Assembly: GCA_038030265.1 (NCBI GenBank)
Contig: CM075941.1
Coordinates: 43,276,164-43,340,163, forward strand
Direction: 5' to 3'
From: Corythucha ciliata
Lineage: Eukaryota; Arthropoda; Insecta; Hemiptera; Tingidae
Length of the DNA stretch: 64,000 bases
The notes under the pieces were generated by a model that did no database searches, was not told the DNA's origin, and saw only the letters and a program-made list of their open reading frames with translations. The position numbers and the translations under genes are program-made. Positions 13,270-25,149 of the stretch are shown here, piece by piece; the stretch's first letter is position 1, and the number at the start of each line of letters is the position of its first letter.

Positions 13270-14905
13270 TCAGTCCAGGAAGCAAGTTACCAAAAGGGGT
13301 AGTTTCAGGAAAAAATTTCCGGGCCTCACTTTGATGAATGATTTTAATGTTTTCAGGTGTGATGAATCTGAATTTCAACTTTGCACAACGTTACAAACCC
13401 GGCAACACGCCGCCAAAATTTGAGTGGATTTTTATATATCGTGTTTCTGGGGGGTTTTTACCATGCCATCGCTTGTAATAATTTTTAAATATATGGTTTC
13501 CGTTCATTAATTATGTTTTTAGAAGTCCTTAATCGGAATTTCAACCCCCCAAACCCTAACAAGAGACGCTACAGCCCATAAATCGAAAAAACTGCAAAAA
13601 CCTCCGATTTCAAGCTTTTTTTAGTGTGGTATGCACCCAAAGTCGAAATTGACGTAGTTCACATTAGTTCTGGAAGTTTTAAGGTAATTTGAATCCGGAT
13701 ATCAAATTTCTTGCCCCTTACTCTACGGCAAGATCAAGAAATATTCAAGGGTACACAAAAACCACGCATATCAGCACTTTTTAACGTAATTTCTCAATTA
13801 TTTGCTGTTTTTGATCAAGTTTCCGTTTTTATGGTGTGCTGAATCCGAATGTCGTTTCTCGGACCCATCAGGGTGACATAAATTATGATACGAATATCGA
13901 AAACATCCTCATAGAAGTTATTTTTTTTCATTTTCAAGCGAGATTTTATACCAGTATTTCTGACAGTTATATCAGTATTTCTGTTTCTACCTATGTTACT
14001 GGTGTGCTGAATCCGAATTATTCTCAAAACTCTAACTACCGCCAATTAACACCATGGTATGGTGATGTAGAGTAGATTATTAACCAAAGAAAGCAGTAGC
14101 AACAGTGAAAAACGACATATATGATGGCTCAGTATCACATCTCCTACATCTTCATCTACAGCAGCGGCTGTATGGTACAATGGTGTTAATTAGGAGTTGC
14201 TAAGAAATTTGATAACGAATTCGGATTCAGCACACCAGAAACACGGGAAGAAACAGCCAGAAAACAGGTGAAATCACGACGTATAATGAAAAAGTTTGAA
14301 TTTTTCGAGAAGGTTTTTGATATTCGTTGACATAATTATGTCATTGTGATACGGTCTTGAAAACGACATTCGAATTCAGTTACACCTTACAAAACGGAAA
14401 CTTGACAAAAATAGCAAACGATTGAAAAGCACGTTTAAAAAGTGCTGAAATGTGAGGTATCGAAGAATAATTTTTGATACGACGTTTAGCGTAGGGGGCC
14501 GGAAATTTGATTTTCGGATTCAGATTACCTGAAAACGTAGGAAACTAAATGTGAACTATTTCAATCTCGGCTTTGATTGCACGTCACATAGACAAAATAA
14601 CAGAAATCGGGGGTTTTTGTATACGTTCCTATTTTTAGATTGTAGCGTCTCTTTTAGGGGGGTCGAGGGGTTCAAATTCAGATTCAGGACATCTCAAAAC
14701 ATGTGGAATGTGAGGGAACCATATTTTTAAAAATTATTACTCGCCATGGTGTGGCGAAAAAACAAAAAATAACACGGAATTTTAAAAGACAACCAAATTT
14801 CGGCATGTTGCCGGGGTCGTATCGTTGGGTAAAGTTGAAATTCTTATTCTGCACACCTGAAAACATTAAAATCAGTCATCAAACTTAGTCCCGGAGTTTT
14901 TTCCT
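13270..14905. repeat. Large foldback with periodic TGAATCCGAAT motif
   Basis: The left half (13270 to about 14090) pairs with the right half (about 14100 to 14905) as a diverged inverted repeat with arms of about 800 bp. Matched landmarks include the block at 13330-13430 against 14790-14890, the AGACGCTACA block near 13563 against 14640-14660, and 13831-13850 against 14368-14390. A motif close to TGAATCCGAAT recurs at 13363, 13529, 13690, 13840 and 14008. Its reverse complement recurs at 14219, 14368, 14512, 14676 and 14840. Spacing within each arm is 144-168 bp. No coding capacity is convincing. It may be a foldback transposon, or a diverged satellite array that has been inverted. Confidence 0.75.
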
Positions 14906-17900
14906 CCCAAAACTACCCGCTTCCTGGGCTATTTATCATATAGCCGTTTTGCTCTCGTCTTGGACTTGAAGAGCTCTCGTCTTTCTCGTTTCTCGAACCA
15001 TGCGACGTGTTTGGTACGAGAAATCACGTGTGCTTCCGTTTTCAACCGAGCATAGAGGTAAATTTTTATTTCTAGGGGAAATGAAAATTTAAAACGGCAG
15101 AATAGTGGCAAAATTCTGCCCAACTTCAAAAGAGGCTAAACAAATTTCTTTAGGTGTATTATTTGAGTATTCGAAGAGTCCGCAACGATAGGGGGTGGCC
15201 AACATCTTCTTAAGAGAGGCTAGACGTAGGCCAACTCATCCCTTTATGGGGTCTACTAATTCGCCCGAACGGGGTGTTTAATCCTATAAGTTTTGTGTGC
15301 TGAATCGATAAAAAATAATCTTAAGTCCGTGGGATGATCACGTCTCGAGTTATGGCATAATTTTTAGGGAATTTGCAAATTTTTTTCTCTCCAATATAAG
15401 TTTTTCAGAGTACATTTCTTTTACGTCAATTGGGCTCCTTGGGTGGATTCGAATTAAAAATAAAAAATAAACTAGTTTGCGTAGTAACATTGTACGTGTA
15501 CGGGCTGCTTAAGGAAAGGTTGTGCACAATATAATATGACCCAACACAGTTGTTCTAAACAGAATCGTTGGATTTAACGCTATTCCTCTGCCTTTTTATC
15601 GCAGATTCATCTTTCACCTTGGATCACTGCAACTTATTGAAATGAAGCTTGAAGACTTATAAAGAATTTTTTTTTTAATGATAATTTTTCTAGACACCCT
15701 AATTTCACAGATGCGAAAATCACAAAGTTCAAGCAAGACGAGCACTTCGATTCCGCATTGAGTTCGAGCCGAAAACGAGACGACCCGTGTGTGGAGGGCC
15801 GTCTCTACCTCTCAAATGTACGAGTTTGAACTGATTTAAAGAAAAAAAAACCGTTGGTTTCGGTATTCCATTCACAAATCAATTTATAACCTTTTTCTCA
15901 TCCCAACTCTTATAGGTCCCACACCCTTACAGCAAATCTTCTTTTACAACCCTCTGGGCAATATTTGACGCCGAGAAACAAACCATTTGAAGAAACAAAC
16001 GTGTTTTTGAGAGGTGAGAATTGCTGGCTCTGTTCGACTCGTATCCCAGGGTTGGGGGAGATTAAAGTGAGTGAAAATTTATTGTTTCATCGTGTGTAAA
16101 AGCGATGGTTATAGTCGAAAAAAGGAGAGGAAGTGGTTGTTAATGTCACTTATTGTTGTAGAGGAGAAGGGAGTCAAAGGAATGTTCGCTCACTTTCGCG
16201 GGATAAAATTGAAGAACAAGAACAAGGAGAAAAAAGTGACGAAAATATGAAAAGAAAAGAGGAGGGGGGTTGGCGCGTTATTGCTTTTGGGTTTGAAAGA
16301 AAAAAATAGGTGTAAATACACACAAAAAAGAGTTGAAGAAGATCGAAATGATTTGTTGATGGAACGAGGGACTTTCATCTCTTCTGACAGGCTCTTTCGG
16401 GAAAGCGTTTTTTGCTTGTTAATCCTAGAAAAATGACGCTCAAAAGGATAAAAAAATGTTTTGGTGAGCCTATATAGGGATAGCAATTCTTTACAACTTT
16501 AGGCAGCTTTACGTGCAGTTATTCAGCCCCCCACCAATAAATAACACGAGGTATAATTACTCTTCGTCCAAGGGAAATTGTAAAAAGTAATGAAAATATA
16601 ATTTTCACGCATTTCCGAATTACAAAGCTCGCATTAAGGCCAACACCGCTCTCAATTATTTGTTTTCAAATCTTTCGTGGAAAAACGAAATACAATGCAG
16701 CGTGAAACAGATAGCATCGATGAAAAATGAACAGAATAAACCCAACGTCTGGAAAACCCGTACAAGAAAAACAAAAGCGCGCTTTATCAGCATCGTTAAA
16801 ATTGACGAAGTGTGACAGTTGGGAAGAATGAGATGGGACAATACACTCTCGAGATTATGATCGCTGAGCATAAAATAAACTGAAAGGAAGAGAGAGATGT
16901 CAAGACGCTTTCAATCAAATTCTTGGCGAAAAGAAATCGACGTTGTAAAATGTATATAATGGATTCCAATTTCCAGTGAAGCCTGGGCTTATGGTGCCCC
17001 TCCTCCGCCTCACAGATGAATGAATCCTCTTGAGACGTTTAACCATCGCTAAAGTTACCGACCCTACATTATGACCTCGCAGATGGGCACAAGTCTATCA
17101 ATTTCTCCAGTCAGGCAGGTCGGGGCGCCAAGTCAACCGACGGAGAGCTATAAAGCTGTTCGGTCTTCACACTGGTCAGAAGGTTGAGTCAGGAGCACAC
17201 TTTGACAATATCCTGAGTCAATGAATCGATTTGAAGTGCAGTTTTGAATGCGGGGTTGACTGGTTACAGTATAAATCCAGAGAACCCCATTCAGAGGTGT
17301 TTATGTGGAGCATCGACCACAATCGCTCTGTGTCAGAGAACTTTTAACACCAGTCATTGTGGGGTGCGGAAATCGCCGGAGTTTAAGTTAATATTCCCAT
17401 TAAATAAACCTCGAGACTCACGCATCTCTGCCGTCAATCATTCACCCTTTTATTTTTTTATTTTTATTTTTTTTTTTTTTTTATCTTTTATTTTTATTTT
17501 TTTTTTGGCATTAGCAACAGCCATAGCCATTGTTTACTGGGTTACTTTTCATTCAAGTTCATATTTTGATCCCGCAATCGGTAATGAAGTTAACCAAATC
17601 TTCGTACACGCCCAGGTTGTTTGAAGCCAGAATGGTACCATAATTGAGAGGTTGAGGAATTTTCGGAGTCATAGCTCTAAGCATGTTCTTTCGATCGTTA
17701 TCACCACACCGTGTCAGTATCACCACACCATTCGCATTTCCGCAACCGGAAACGATCTTCCCAGGCATGACCACCATCCTCCCCCACCAATCCCACAGGC
17801 CATCCCCAAACCCTACAACAAACCAAAACGAATTGTGCGTATCGGAAGCTGTGTAGCCCACTTGCGAGGAAGGGCGCAGCCAAGGACAGCCACTCCTTGT

Positions 17901-20900
17901 GATCCATATTTCTAACGTCCCACAACTGAATTGATTAAACATTTTTTCAACAGATTTTTTTTTAGTCTGCCGGTGTGCCCTCACCCGTGTGAGAGCTTTG
18001 ATTTCCTTACAGCTTTTTTTTTTTTTCGTTGCGTAAAAATATAAAAATTGTAATTTAGACTCGTATACTCCGAACGTCAACACTGTAATTTTTCTATAGG
18101 AAATCATAATTTTAAGAGCGCTGCTCTTCTGTTCTGTCTCAAGTTGTATGGTCACACGCGGTAGCCATGACATGATATGCACGAACGGTTTAGTAAATGA
18201 ACAGTCATGGAATCCTCGAACCCGTTAATTCTGAGTGCAGCCAAGAATGTACGGAGAGAGAGAGAAAAAAAGTGGATAGTTTTTTTGGGGGGGCTATTTA
18301 GTAGCATGTTTAGAGAACTTCCGCTCGTCAGCGTGTTTAACGCCCTTCACCATCATCATCATCGTGTCATCTCGCCTTATCGCGAAGGATCTCATTAAAC
18401 TCTAAAAAAAAGGTAATGTTTGTACGGTGAAATTAAACAAACATTTCATCAAACTCGGGGAATTCAATTAATAAAGTTGTGAGTGCAACGCAGAGGCAGC
18501 CGCAGCGTGTCATCATTGCGAGTTAAATAATTCAAAACTCGAGTTTCCTATTAATTAGCGAAGCACTTAACAGTACGAGATCGTGTGCGAATGATAGGTA
18601 TAAAAGTAATTTCGCGTGCTTCTCTGAGTCTTTTCGACGAACGTATCAACCTATCCGGTGTTATTCAAGGACGAAGGGGAAAATTCCTCGGCAATTTACA
18701 GCCAAATTGAGTTTAGTTTGTATACCGCCTCTAATAGTCCAAACGAGGTGCTAGCCAATTTAAAATAACGCTGTCGCGTTCGATAAAAAACGCGTCACTC
18801 AATTTAACGACTTTTTAACACGAAAAACTATGTTGTAAATTGTAAAACCTTGGAACTTGACAACTATAATCGCAAAAAAGCGTCAAGCTATCAAGTTGTT
18901 GACCACAGAGAACATTTTTAAAAAATTGTTAAAATCCTTTCCCGCGATTTAAGCCTCACCCCCGCGACGACAACCCGGCTAAAGTCCCTACTTTGTAGAT
19001 TTCTTCAAAGTGTCAAAGGAAGAACAGTGATGGAAGGACGGGAAGGATTCCAATTAAACCATTTTCCGGCGTAGTTTTTCAAAGGTTTTTTTTTAATCTC
19101 CAGCACCGACTGTGGGTCGATTTAAACAAGGCAACAAGTTTGCATTCAGACAGAGATTTAGAAATAGAACGACATCAGGACAGTGTTGGAGCAGTTTCAT
19201 TGCTTTCCAATTGGGACAGTTGTCACAATTTGTGAGATCAACCTCTTACCGACAGAGGGGAAGGGGTGAACAGAGATGTGAATGATGGGTGGGTAAGGGG
19301 AAATGCTGTTTTTCACGTACGTGAAGTCCTTAGAGGATTAACCCCTCCCTCTCACAGCACCTTAGCGCGGAGTTCGGTGCCGTTGAAACTTTGTCAGACA
19401 ATTATACAAGTCGAGAAGAAAAAACAAGTTTCTTATGGTCTCTGAAAACTAAGGGACGTGATCGTATGTGTATGGAACGAAGTGAGAGGAAGTCAGCGAG
19501 TTTTCCCAAAGGAATGATCGTCATTTGTCGAAGTGGCAATGATGATGACGATTCGATTTGTCACCCTGCGAATTCTCCCCTAGTCTTATCACCGAGGGAA
19601 AATGGGAATTTTTCTTTACATTAATCAACGGATCACAGGAGGGAGCATTAAGGGGGGGTCGGAGGAAATCGTTTCCCCCCGCATCATCTGTTTCCCAAAC
19701 TTTATGTGTGTCCCTGAAGGGAAACCCGAGTTTTTAAGGCTACCGCTTTATTTCGATCCGTCAACGTTTTTTGATCGCGACCCACGCGCGAAAAAACCAA
19801 CGAACGACGGTCTTCCTAAACCCGACAGGAAAAACACTTCGTCCTTCCTCACCCCATCGCTCGACGCATTCCACTAACCACAAAGTGCACCGTTGCATTC
19901 CACCCTTCTTCCTCATCCATCACGCAATAGTAAGTCACCGTAATTTTCAACGAGTTTCATTGACCACCTTCAATCCTACAATCCCCCCCCCCCACATTCG
20001 CCTAACGTTAGCGGTTTTCACGTCTCGCCAATTTTTTTGAAAGACTCAAAATGCTTTCCTCGCCTGCAATATCTCCCAAGATCATTAAGGGGGTCCGAAA
20101 GGACAATTCGGAGACCCCTTTCTGACAAGAAGATGGCGATGTATTGTGGTGGGAGCGAGAAAAGGAGCAATTCGAGTTAACTCCCCCATCTAACTCGTAC
20201 GTTGTCTTTCCCTTTAAATTAAGGCCGACCATGAAGCTTTTATCATGAACTTTTAAACCTTAAAATGGACTTAAAGCTCCCACGATATAAAAAGAAAATG
20301 TCATGATGACTCACCAAGCTTTGGGGGCTCCTTTTAAAGTCGCGACCTCGATGAAGGACGCGCTGTACCTCGTACAGCGTAGTTTTTTCCTATTTATTTA
20401 AAATCGATTATGAGGGGGAAGAGGGTGAAGATCTAATCATTTCCTACTGTAAAAAAATAAACCAAAAATAGTTTCGTGGAATTTTTCTATTCTCGGCCTT
20501 CTATTCAAAACAATAGCCATTTGATTAATATTTTCCTGTTTTGATTGTGTTCATAGCGTAATTTTTATTTACAAATAATACGCGAATTAGCACAAATTAT
20601 GTGTCTTTAATGGGGAAACCTACACATAATAAGTTGCATCACTAAAGCCACCTGTGACTGTTTTATTGCGCTGTAATTCATACTGTGATTTTTTTTAGTG
20701 CATGAAAGTGAAAAATACCGAGTCGAGCCCACAAATATTGACTTTTAAAACTGTATATTCAACCGGTTAGTTTCCTGTTGCTACTGTTTCCGTTTTTAAG
20801 GTGGATGGCGGGATGAGCCTGTATTTTTGTGAAAAAAAACACCACGATTGTTTACAAGGCGCGTGCTAAACATTGAAAGGTTAATAACCGGCGGGGAAAA

Positions 20901-21495
20901 AACGGCCCTTCTGCCCTTTTTTAGCGTTGGAACCCTTCTATGCATTACAAGCTTTAGAGAAGAAGAATCGATCGACCTGACTATAACCTAGGGCTAAAAC
21001 GCTTCCTACCCTACGGCGAAAGCTTGATTGTTTCTCCAATTCCCTGGAGAGTAGTTCTAAAACCTTTTGGGGTTTTAAAATATTACATATTCAATGGGTC
21101 AGGGACACTGTACAGGTCACCCTAGTCACAAACACCATCGAGGGGAGGGGCGAGGAGAGAAAAGGGCGTGCATTCATATTAATTTTACGCGGAAGGACCC
21201 CTCCCCCCTTACTTAACGTCCATATGAGAGGGCCCCTGTTTGGCCTCGAGTCATCAGTCACAATGATTAATAGAGACCTACAAAAAAAAGAAAGAACTTA
21301 AGTGGATTTTATTCATAAAAGGGCGCACAGGCAAAAGGGCCACGAGGTTTAAAACACCCTGAGAACGTCTATTTAAAGGACTCAACCGTAGTACCTTCAC
21401 CTTTATACCCAGCAAAGCCGTGTGTGTGGCCAAAAAACAACTACTGAGACGGGCCTTTTAAGTGTACTACATTTATCGTGCAACAATCCACTTAC
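14906..21495. other. Noncoding, few recognisable features
   Basis: I find no gene I can name here. A further partial copy of the GTGCTGAATC motif lies near 15300. A T-rich low-complexity tract occupies about 17450-17510, and a C run of 11 lies at 19983-19993. One unusually long open frame is listed separately (17559-18182). Confidence 0.5.
17559..18182 (-). CDS. Unassigned open frame of 207 codons
   Basis: An open frame of 207 codons is long for AT-rich noncoding DNA, where stop codons should fall about every 15 codons. The upstream third is lysine-rich and runs through A/T-rich low-complexity DNA, so it is probably not coding. The downstream two thirds, about 17559-17950, has a more protein-like composition, and the DNA there is more GC-rich than its surroundings. 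A possible splice acceptor (TTTGTTGTAG on the minus strand) lies inside the frame near 17810, but following it would change frame. I recognise no domain. It may be a fragment of an unknown gene, an exon, or chance. Confidence 0.15.
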   Translation of the reverse strand: MHIMSWLPRVTIQLETEQKSSALKIMISYRKITVLTFGVYESKLQFLYFYATKKKKSCKEIKALTRVRAHRQTKKKSVEKMFNQFSCGTLEIWITRSGCPWLRPSSQVGYTASDTHNSFWFVVGFGDGLWDWWGRMVVMPGKIVSGCGNANGVVILTRCGDNDRKNMLRAMTPKIPQPLNYGTILASNNLGVYEDLVNFITDCGIKI

Positions 21496-21729
21496 TTCAA
21501 ATAGTAAAGACGATTGTCAGCTGTCAGATGAGCGCTCCATCCCTCTTTCAAATTGTCCTGAATGATTTGAAGGTTTAAGGAGGCGGCGTCCTCTGAATTT
21601 ATCTGCTGATTCGTCGAATTCCAGGTGGATTGCAGCAACATGGGCATGCCATAAACGGGTAAATCAGTACCGCCACAATCTTTTGAGAAAGGTGGCCAAA
21701 TACTGATTTGGGGAACACTCAAAGGACCA
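21496..21729 (-). CDS. Internal exon of a WW-domain protein
   Basis: The exon is open throughout and bounded by consensus splice sites. On the minus strand an acceptor (ACAATTTAG) ends at 21730 and a donor, GTAAGT, starts at 21495. The exon is 234 bp and its last codon is split. The encoded segment ends with LKEGWSAHLTADNRLYYLK, which is the first half of a WW domain: Gly-Trp, a six-to-eight residue turn, then Tyr-Tyr. The second conserved Trp would lie in the next exon, to the left, which I did not find. WW domains bind proline-rich ligands in signalling and cytoskeletal adaptor proteins. The preceding residues (IWPPFSKDCGGTDLPVYG and following) give no further domain. I cannot decide which WW family this is. 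The neighbouring exons must be far away or outside the window, which suggests large introns filled with repeats. Confidence 0.6.
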
Positions 21730-21730
21730 C

Positions 21731-23555
21731 TAAATTGTAAGATGGAGGAGGGGGGAATTTATATTGTGTGGTAGTGGGGAAGGGAGAAACGCACTGTTGA
21801 AGCGTTAAACATACGCGAAAAAAAAGTGTTTCTTGTTAAATAAACATTTGTGAGTCTCAATTAAACGACCGTTAGTGTCGGTAGGTACCTTGTTTGTTTG
21901 TTTTTTTCTGAAATCGGTAAACAAATCCACGGCATCAATCACGCTTTAACGAGCAAAATAAACATTTTTTTTTTATCTTGATAGCACAAGAAAGAAGGGG
22001 TGAAAAAAGACTTTTTCATCTTACGAGACTCGGACGCGCGGGACGAAAGCCCAGATATAACTGCAGTCGCGCCTGAGCGGGGACCCGGCAATCTACTACG
22101 AGTGGGGGCGGCGGCTCCCCTCCTGCCACTATAGGGTTGTCGTGAGAACAATCACGATCCGGGGGGGGCCGGGGAGGCGGAAGGGAAGAATCAAGGGGGC
22201 GGCGGCGGTTAGTAGAGTAGGATGCGGTCGTTTTGAAGGGAAGATTCCAGAAAAAAAAAAAAAAAAATACAGAAGGGGACAACCAGCATCCCCACAGGGT
22301 GTAATTAGAAAAACTGATGGTGTTGAAGGTTGTCGGTCATACTACAGCTGTAAACAGCGGAACGCGAGACAAAGAAAATTAAGCATTTTCTACAGACAGG
22401 GCATTAAAACGGGGCTTCATTGAAAAGGATGATTGATGCGTACGCATAAAGCGCGCTTGCCTCGCTCGCTTAGAGGGTTTCACTCTTGACTTCACCAATC
22501 CCACTAAGCAGAAAATCACCCCATCATTGTTCTTACTAGTGCGTACACACTAAAAAGGAAATTCCTTAGGGCCGATAATACTACAAACAAATTTTATGAA
22601 ACATTAATCAGGAAAGAACGCGTAAATACTTCAGACTTCACGTCCTACTAAACCAGCTACGCGCTGAAGTGTCTCCAAGCCGACGCCCCCAAGTTCCCGA
22701 CTATAAACTTCAAGACTGTAGAGTCTTGAGGGTCATTGCCTATGTTGCAAAAAGTTATGCAATTCCCCTCAAGACTGCTGAGTCATGATTGTCAAACCAT
22801 AAGTTCAGATCACGAGCCCACCTGAGGGATCACCCCTTTTTTACAACCCCCACCATCGCGGCGTTTTAGATAGCGACGAACAACGGAAGGGACTGGGCAT
22901 TCTGTAAGTTCTCTATCACATCACCTTAGTGAAAATCTTTCACGCTCAATTTGTCTCCTAAAATGAATGAAAATTCACGATAACATGAAAAAGGCCCAAA
23001 ATGAGTAAACGTGTCATCTCCCTGACCCTCACCTCATTGAAACCTATACACAATGCGAAAAGTAACAGATGTAAAATGTAATCGGAACAGAGTAAGTAAA
23101 TAATTAAATACATGAATGAATATGGGTTGGGGAGGTCGATACCACAATCTCACAGAACTGGGCTCTCATTGGCCAAAAATGGCGAAATGGTGCTCATTTT
23201 TACACGAGTAAGGGCCTATTCAGAGAAATTTCCTAACTCGCCGGTCTATTCAAGAATCCACCGATCTTAAAAGAGAAAACTTGGATGCCAAACAAAAGGT
23301 GCCCGTCCCCGATAGAATTACGTTTCCCATGGTGTCATTTGCAACCTCCGAAAAGTACATTAAAATATCGGAATCTCCAAATGTTTTAGTGAAATTAAAA
23401 ATCGAAAATGGACATGGCAATCAAAAATTCACAGCTTCCCGAAAGTTTTTCTAGGCGACATTCGGCTCTCGTAGAAAAAAATGCACGATTTCCAGGTTTT
23501 TCAATGGTACGCTTGGTTTGCAGAGTTCGTTGGCATTTTATTGGAAAACCCCGGT
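21731..23555. other. Noncoding; includes a short GC-rich island
   Basis: No gene is seen. From about 22020 to 22245 the DNA is markedly GC- and CpG-rich (several CGCG and GGCGGCGG stretches) compared with its AT-rich surroundings. It lies about 300 bp upstream of the WW exon in that exon's reading direction. It could be a promoter-like island or a fragment of a GC-rich repeat; I cannot tell which. Confidence 0.4.
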
Positions 23556-23631
23556 GAAATAGTATTGACATGTTTCATAAATACAGCAGAGCTCTTGCCA
23601 AGCTAAGATGAACTAACAATCTGGGGAACAT

Positions 23632-23766
23632 CAGGGGGCCTATTCGGAGTTGTCGGGATAAAATGCCACAAGCGGGATCCAAGGACGCCGAATAAGAAAT
23701 AACATTATCCCGTCATAGCAACCGTTTTTTGCGGCATTTTCACACGGCTTCGGAATACGGCCCCTG
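23632..23766. repeat. Short inverted-repeat element, CAGGGGGCC ends
   Basis: The left end CAGGGGGCCTATTCGGAG pairs with the right end, whose reverse complement begins CAGGGGCCGTATTCCGAAG. The match continues imperfectly inwards (GGGATAA...TTATCCC). The CAG-type end resembles hAT-like miniature elements. The flanking 8 bp do not match exactly, so no target duplication is claimed. Confidence 0.5.
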
Positions 23767-23884
23767 AACGGTGTCACTTGCTTTGTTTTGTTTATTGTGG
23801 TAGTGAGAATGAGAATCAGAAAGAAAATTATTGAAGTAAATCCAATTGAAATTTGAAGGATACCCCAGGAGGTCGTTTCACTTA

Positions 23885-24032
23885 GGCCCGATTTCACCAA
23901 CTTCTTAAACCACGATCAACAACTAATCACGATTACAATGTAAACGCTGATATCAGAATTCATATGGGTCGTCATTGGCAACTAAGCGCGATCAACTTTA
24001 AACGAGATCAATTTTGTTGGTGAAAATGGGCC
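23885..24032. mobile_element. Harbinger-like miniature element (MITE)
   Basis: The left end GGCCCGATTTCACCAAC pairs with the right end, whose reverse complement is GGCCCATTTTCACCAAC. Both sides are flanked by TTA (23882-23884 and 24033-24035), the 3-bp target duplication typical of the PIF/Harbinger superfamily. The element is 148 bp, has no coding capacity and would depend on a transposase elsewhere. Superfamily assignment rests on the TTA duplication and the style of the ends. Confidence 0.7.
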
Positions 24033-24539
24033 TTAGTCGCCACATGAGCGCTGGTGTATTTATGAAAGATGTCAATATTACTGTACGAGAGTGGAAAATC
24101 GCTCGATCCGAATGAGTACGATTAGTTGCCAACACGAGAGGAAGTCGAGTGACGGCATAATCGTACGAGCTAATTTTAAAGCTTTTTGTATCGAAATTAA
24201 AGTATATTTATTTCGGACTTGCTCACCATAGAGCAGCAAGGCCGTCTCCTCAAGTTGCTATATGTCAACAATCTGATGAGGTGGGAAATCGGGACCGAGC
24301 AAACAGAACATGGTGTTGTCGTGGGGGAAAGAGACGGCCCGGAGTTGAATAGTTCCTGGTCGCCACGGTGTCTTGATCTCTAATTTTTCAAATAATTCAA
24401 CCCCCACTTCTCTACGCTAAATCTGAGCGTATCGACATCCCATAGGTCGGAAAAACTTCTTCAATTTGTCCTTTTTAAAATTACTCCTTAACGTTTTCTT
24501 TAGTTCTTCAGCGAGTTTTCGGCAGATAGGCCATTTCTT

Positions 24540-25040
24540 GGAAAAAATAATGATTTTTCTCTTAAAAATCGCTTGTTTTGTCCAACCTAATTTGAACGAG
24601 CTTTGTGATTCATAACATGCTAAAAGTCATTAAAGCCTTATCCAAAGTTTTCCTTCGAACCGAATGGAACGCGCACTCCTACCAAAATATCAAAAACTGT
24701 CGCTCCGGCAGCTGGCTGTCGGCAAGGGTGCATTTCACTACTGCGAATTTCGGCGTGTTTAGCTGTTATTCGACGAAATTAGTGCACTTAATGACTCTAC
24801 TTGTTGATATCAATTTCCGATTCGAATAAGAATTCGAAATTCGCAGTAGAGAAATGCACTCTATCGGACAGCTAGTTGCGGGAGCGACATTTTTTGGACT
24901 TTGACAGGCGTACACAGTCCGTCCCGTTCAAGGGAAAACTTTGGATGATGCTTTAATGACGTCAATCATGTTAAAAATCACAAAGCTCGTTCAAATGTTG
25001 TAGGACGAAATAAGCGATTTTGAAGAGAAACCCCATTCTT
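24540..25040. repeat. Long palindromic element of about 500 bp
   Basis: The arms, about 24540-24765 and 24835-25040, are imperfect inverted copies. They share GAACGAGCTTTGTGATT near the outside and GTGCATTTC with CTACTGCGAATTTCG near the loop. No protein is seen. A third, partial copy of the inner arm lies at 28088-28130, so this is a family rather than a single event. No clean target duplication was identified. Confidence 0.65.
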
Positions 25041-25149
25041 TTGGCTTATTATTTCTCAATAATAAGTCTTTGTAATCGTATCGCAAAAAAAATTTTTTGA
25101 CCCCCCTTCAAAATTTGTAGTTTTACGTTTCAAAGTGCGTAGCCCTAGT

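Larger units (their letters stand above)
23556..24091. repeat. Inverted repeat enclosing two miniature elements
   Basis: A block at 23556-23606 (including GACATGTTTCATAAATACAG) recurs in inverted orientation at about 24046-24091. The arms are about 45 bp and imperfect. Between them sit the inverted-repeat element at 23632 and the Harbinger-like element at 23885, so at least one is probably nested within an older foldback. Confidence 0.5.

Noticed and set aside
16190..16486. 98-codon minus-strand frame
   Set aside because: Biased, Phe/Ser-rich low-complexity translation of A/G-rich DNA, with no homologous pattern or splice context.
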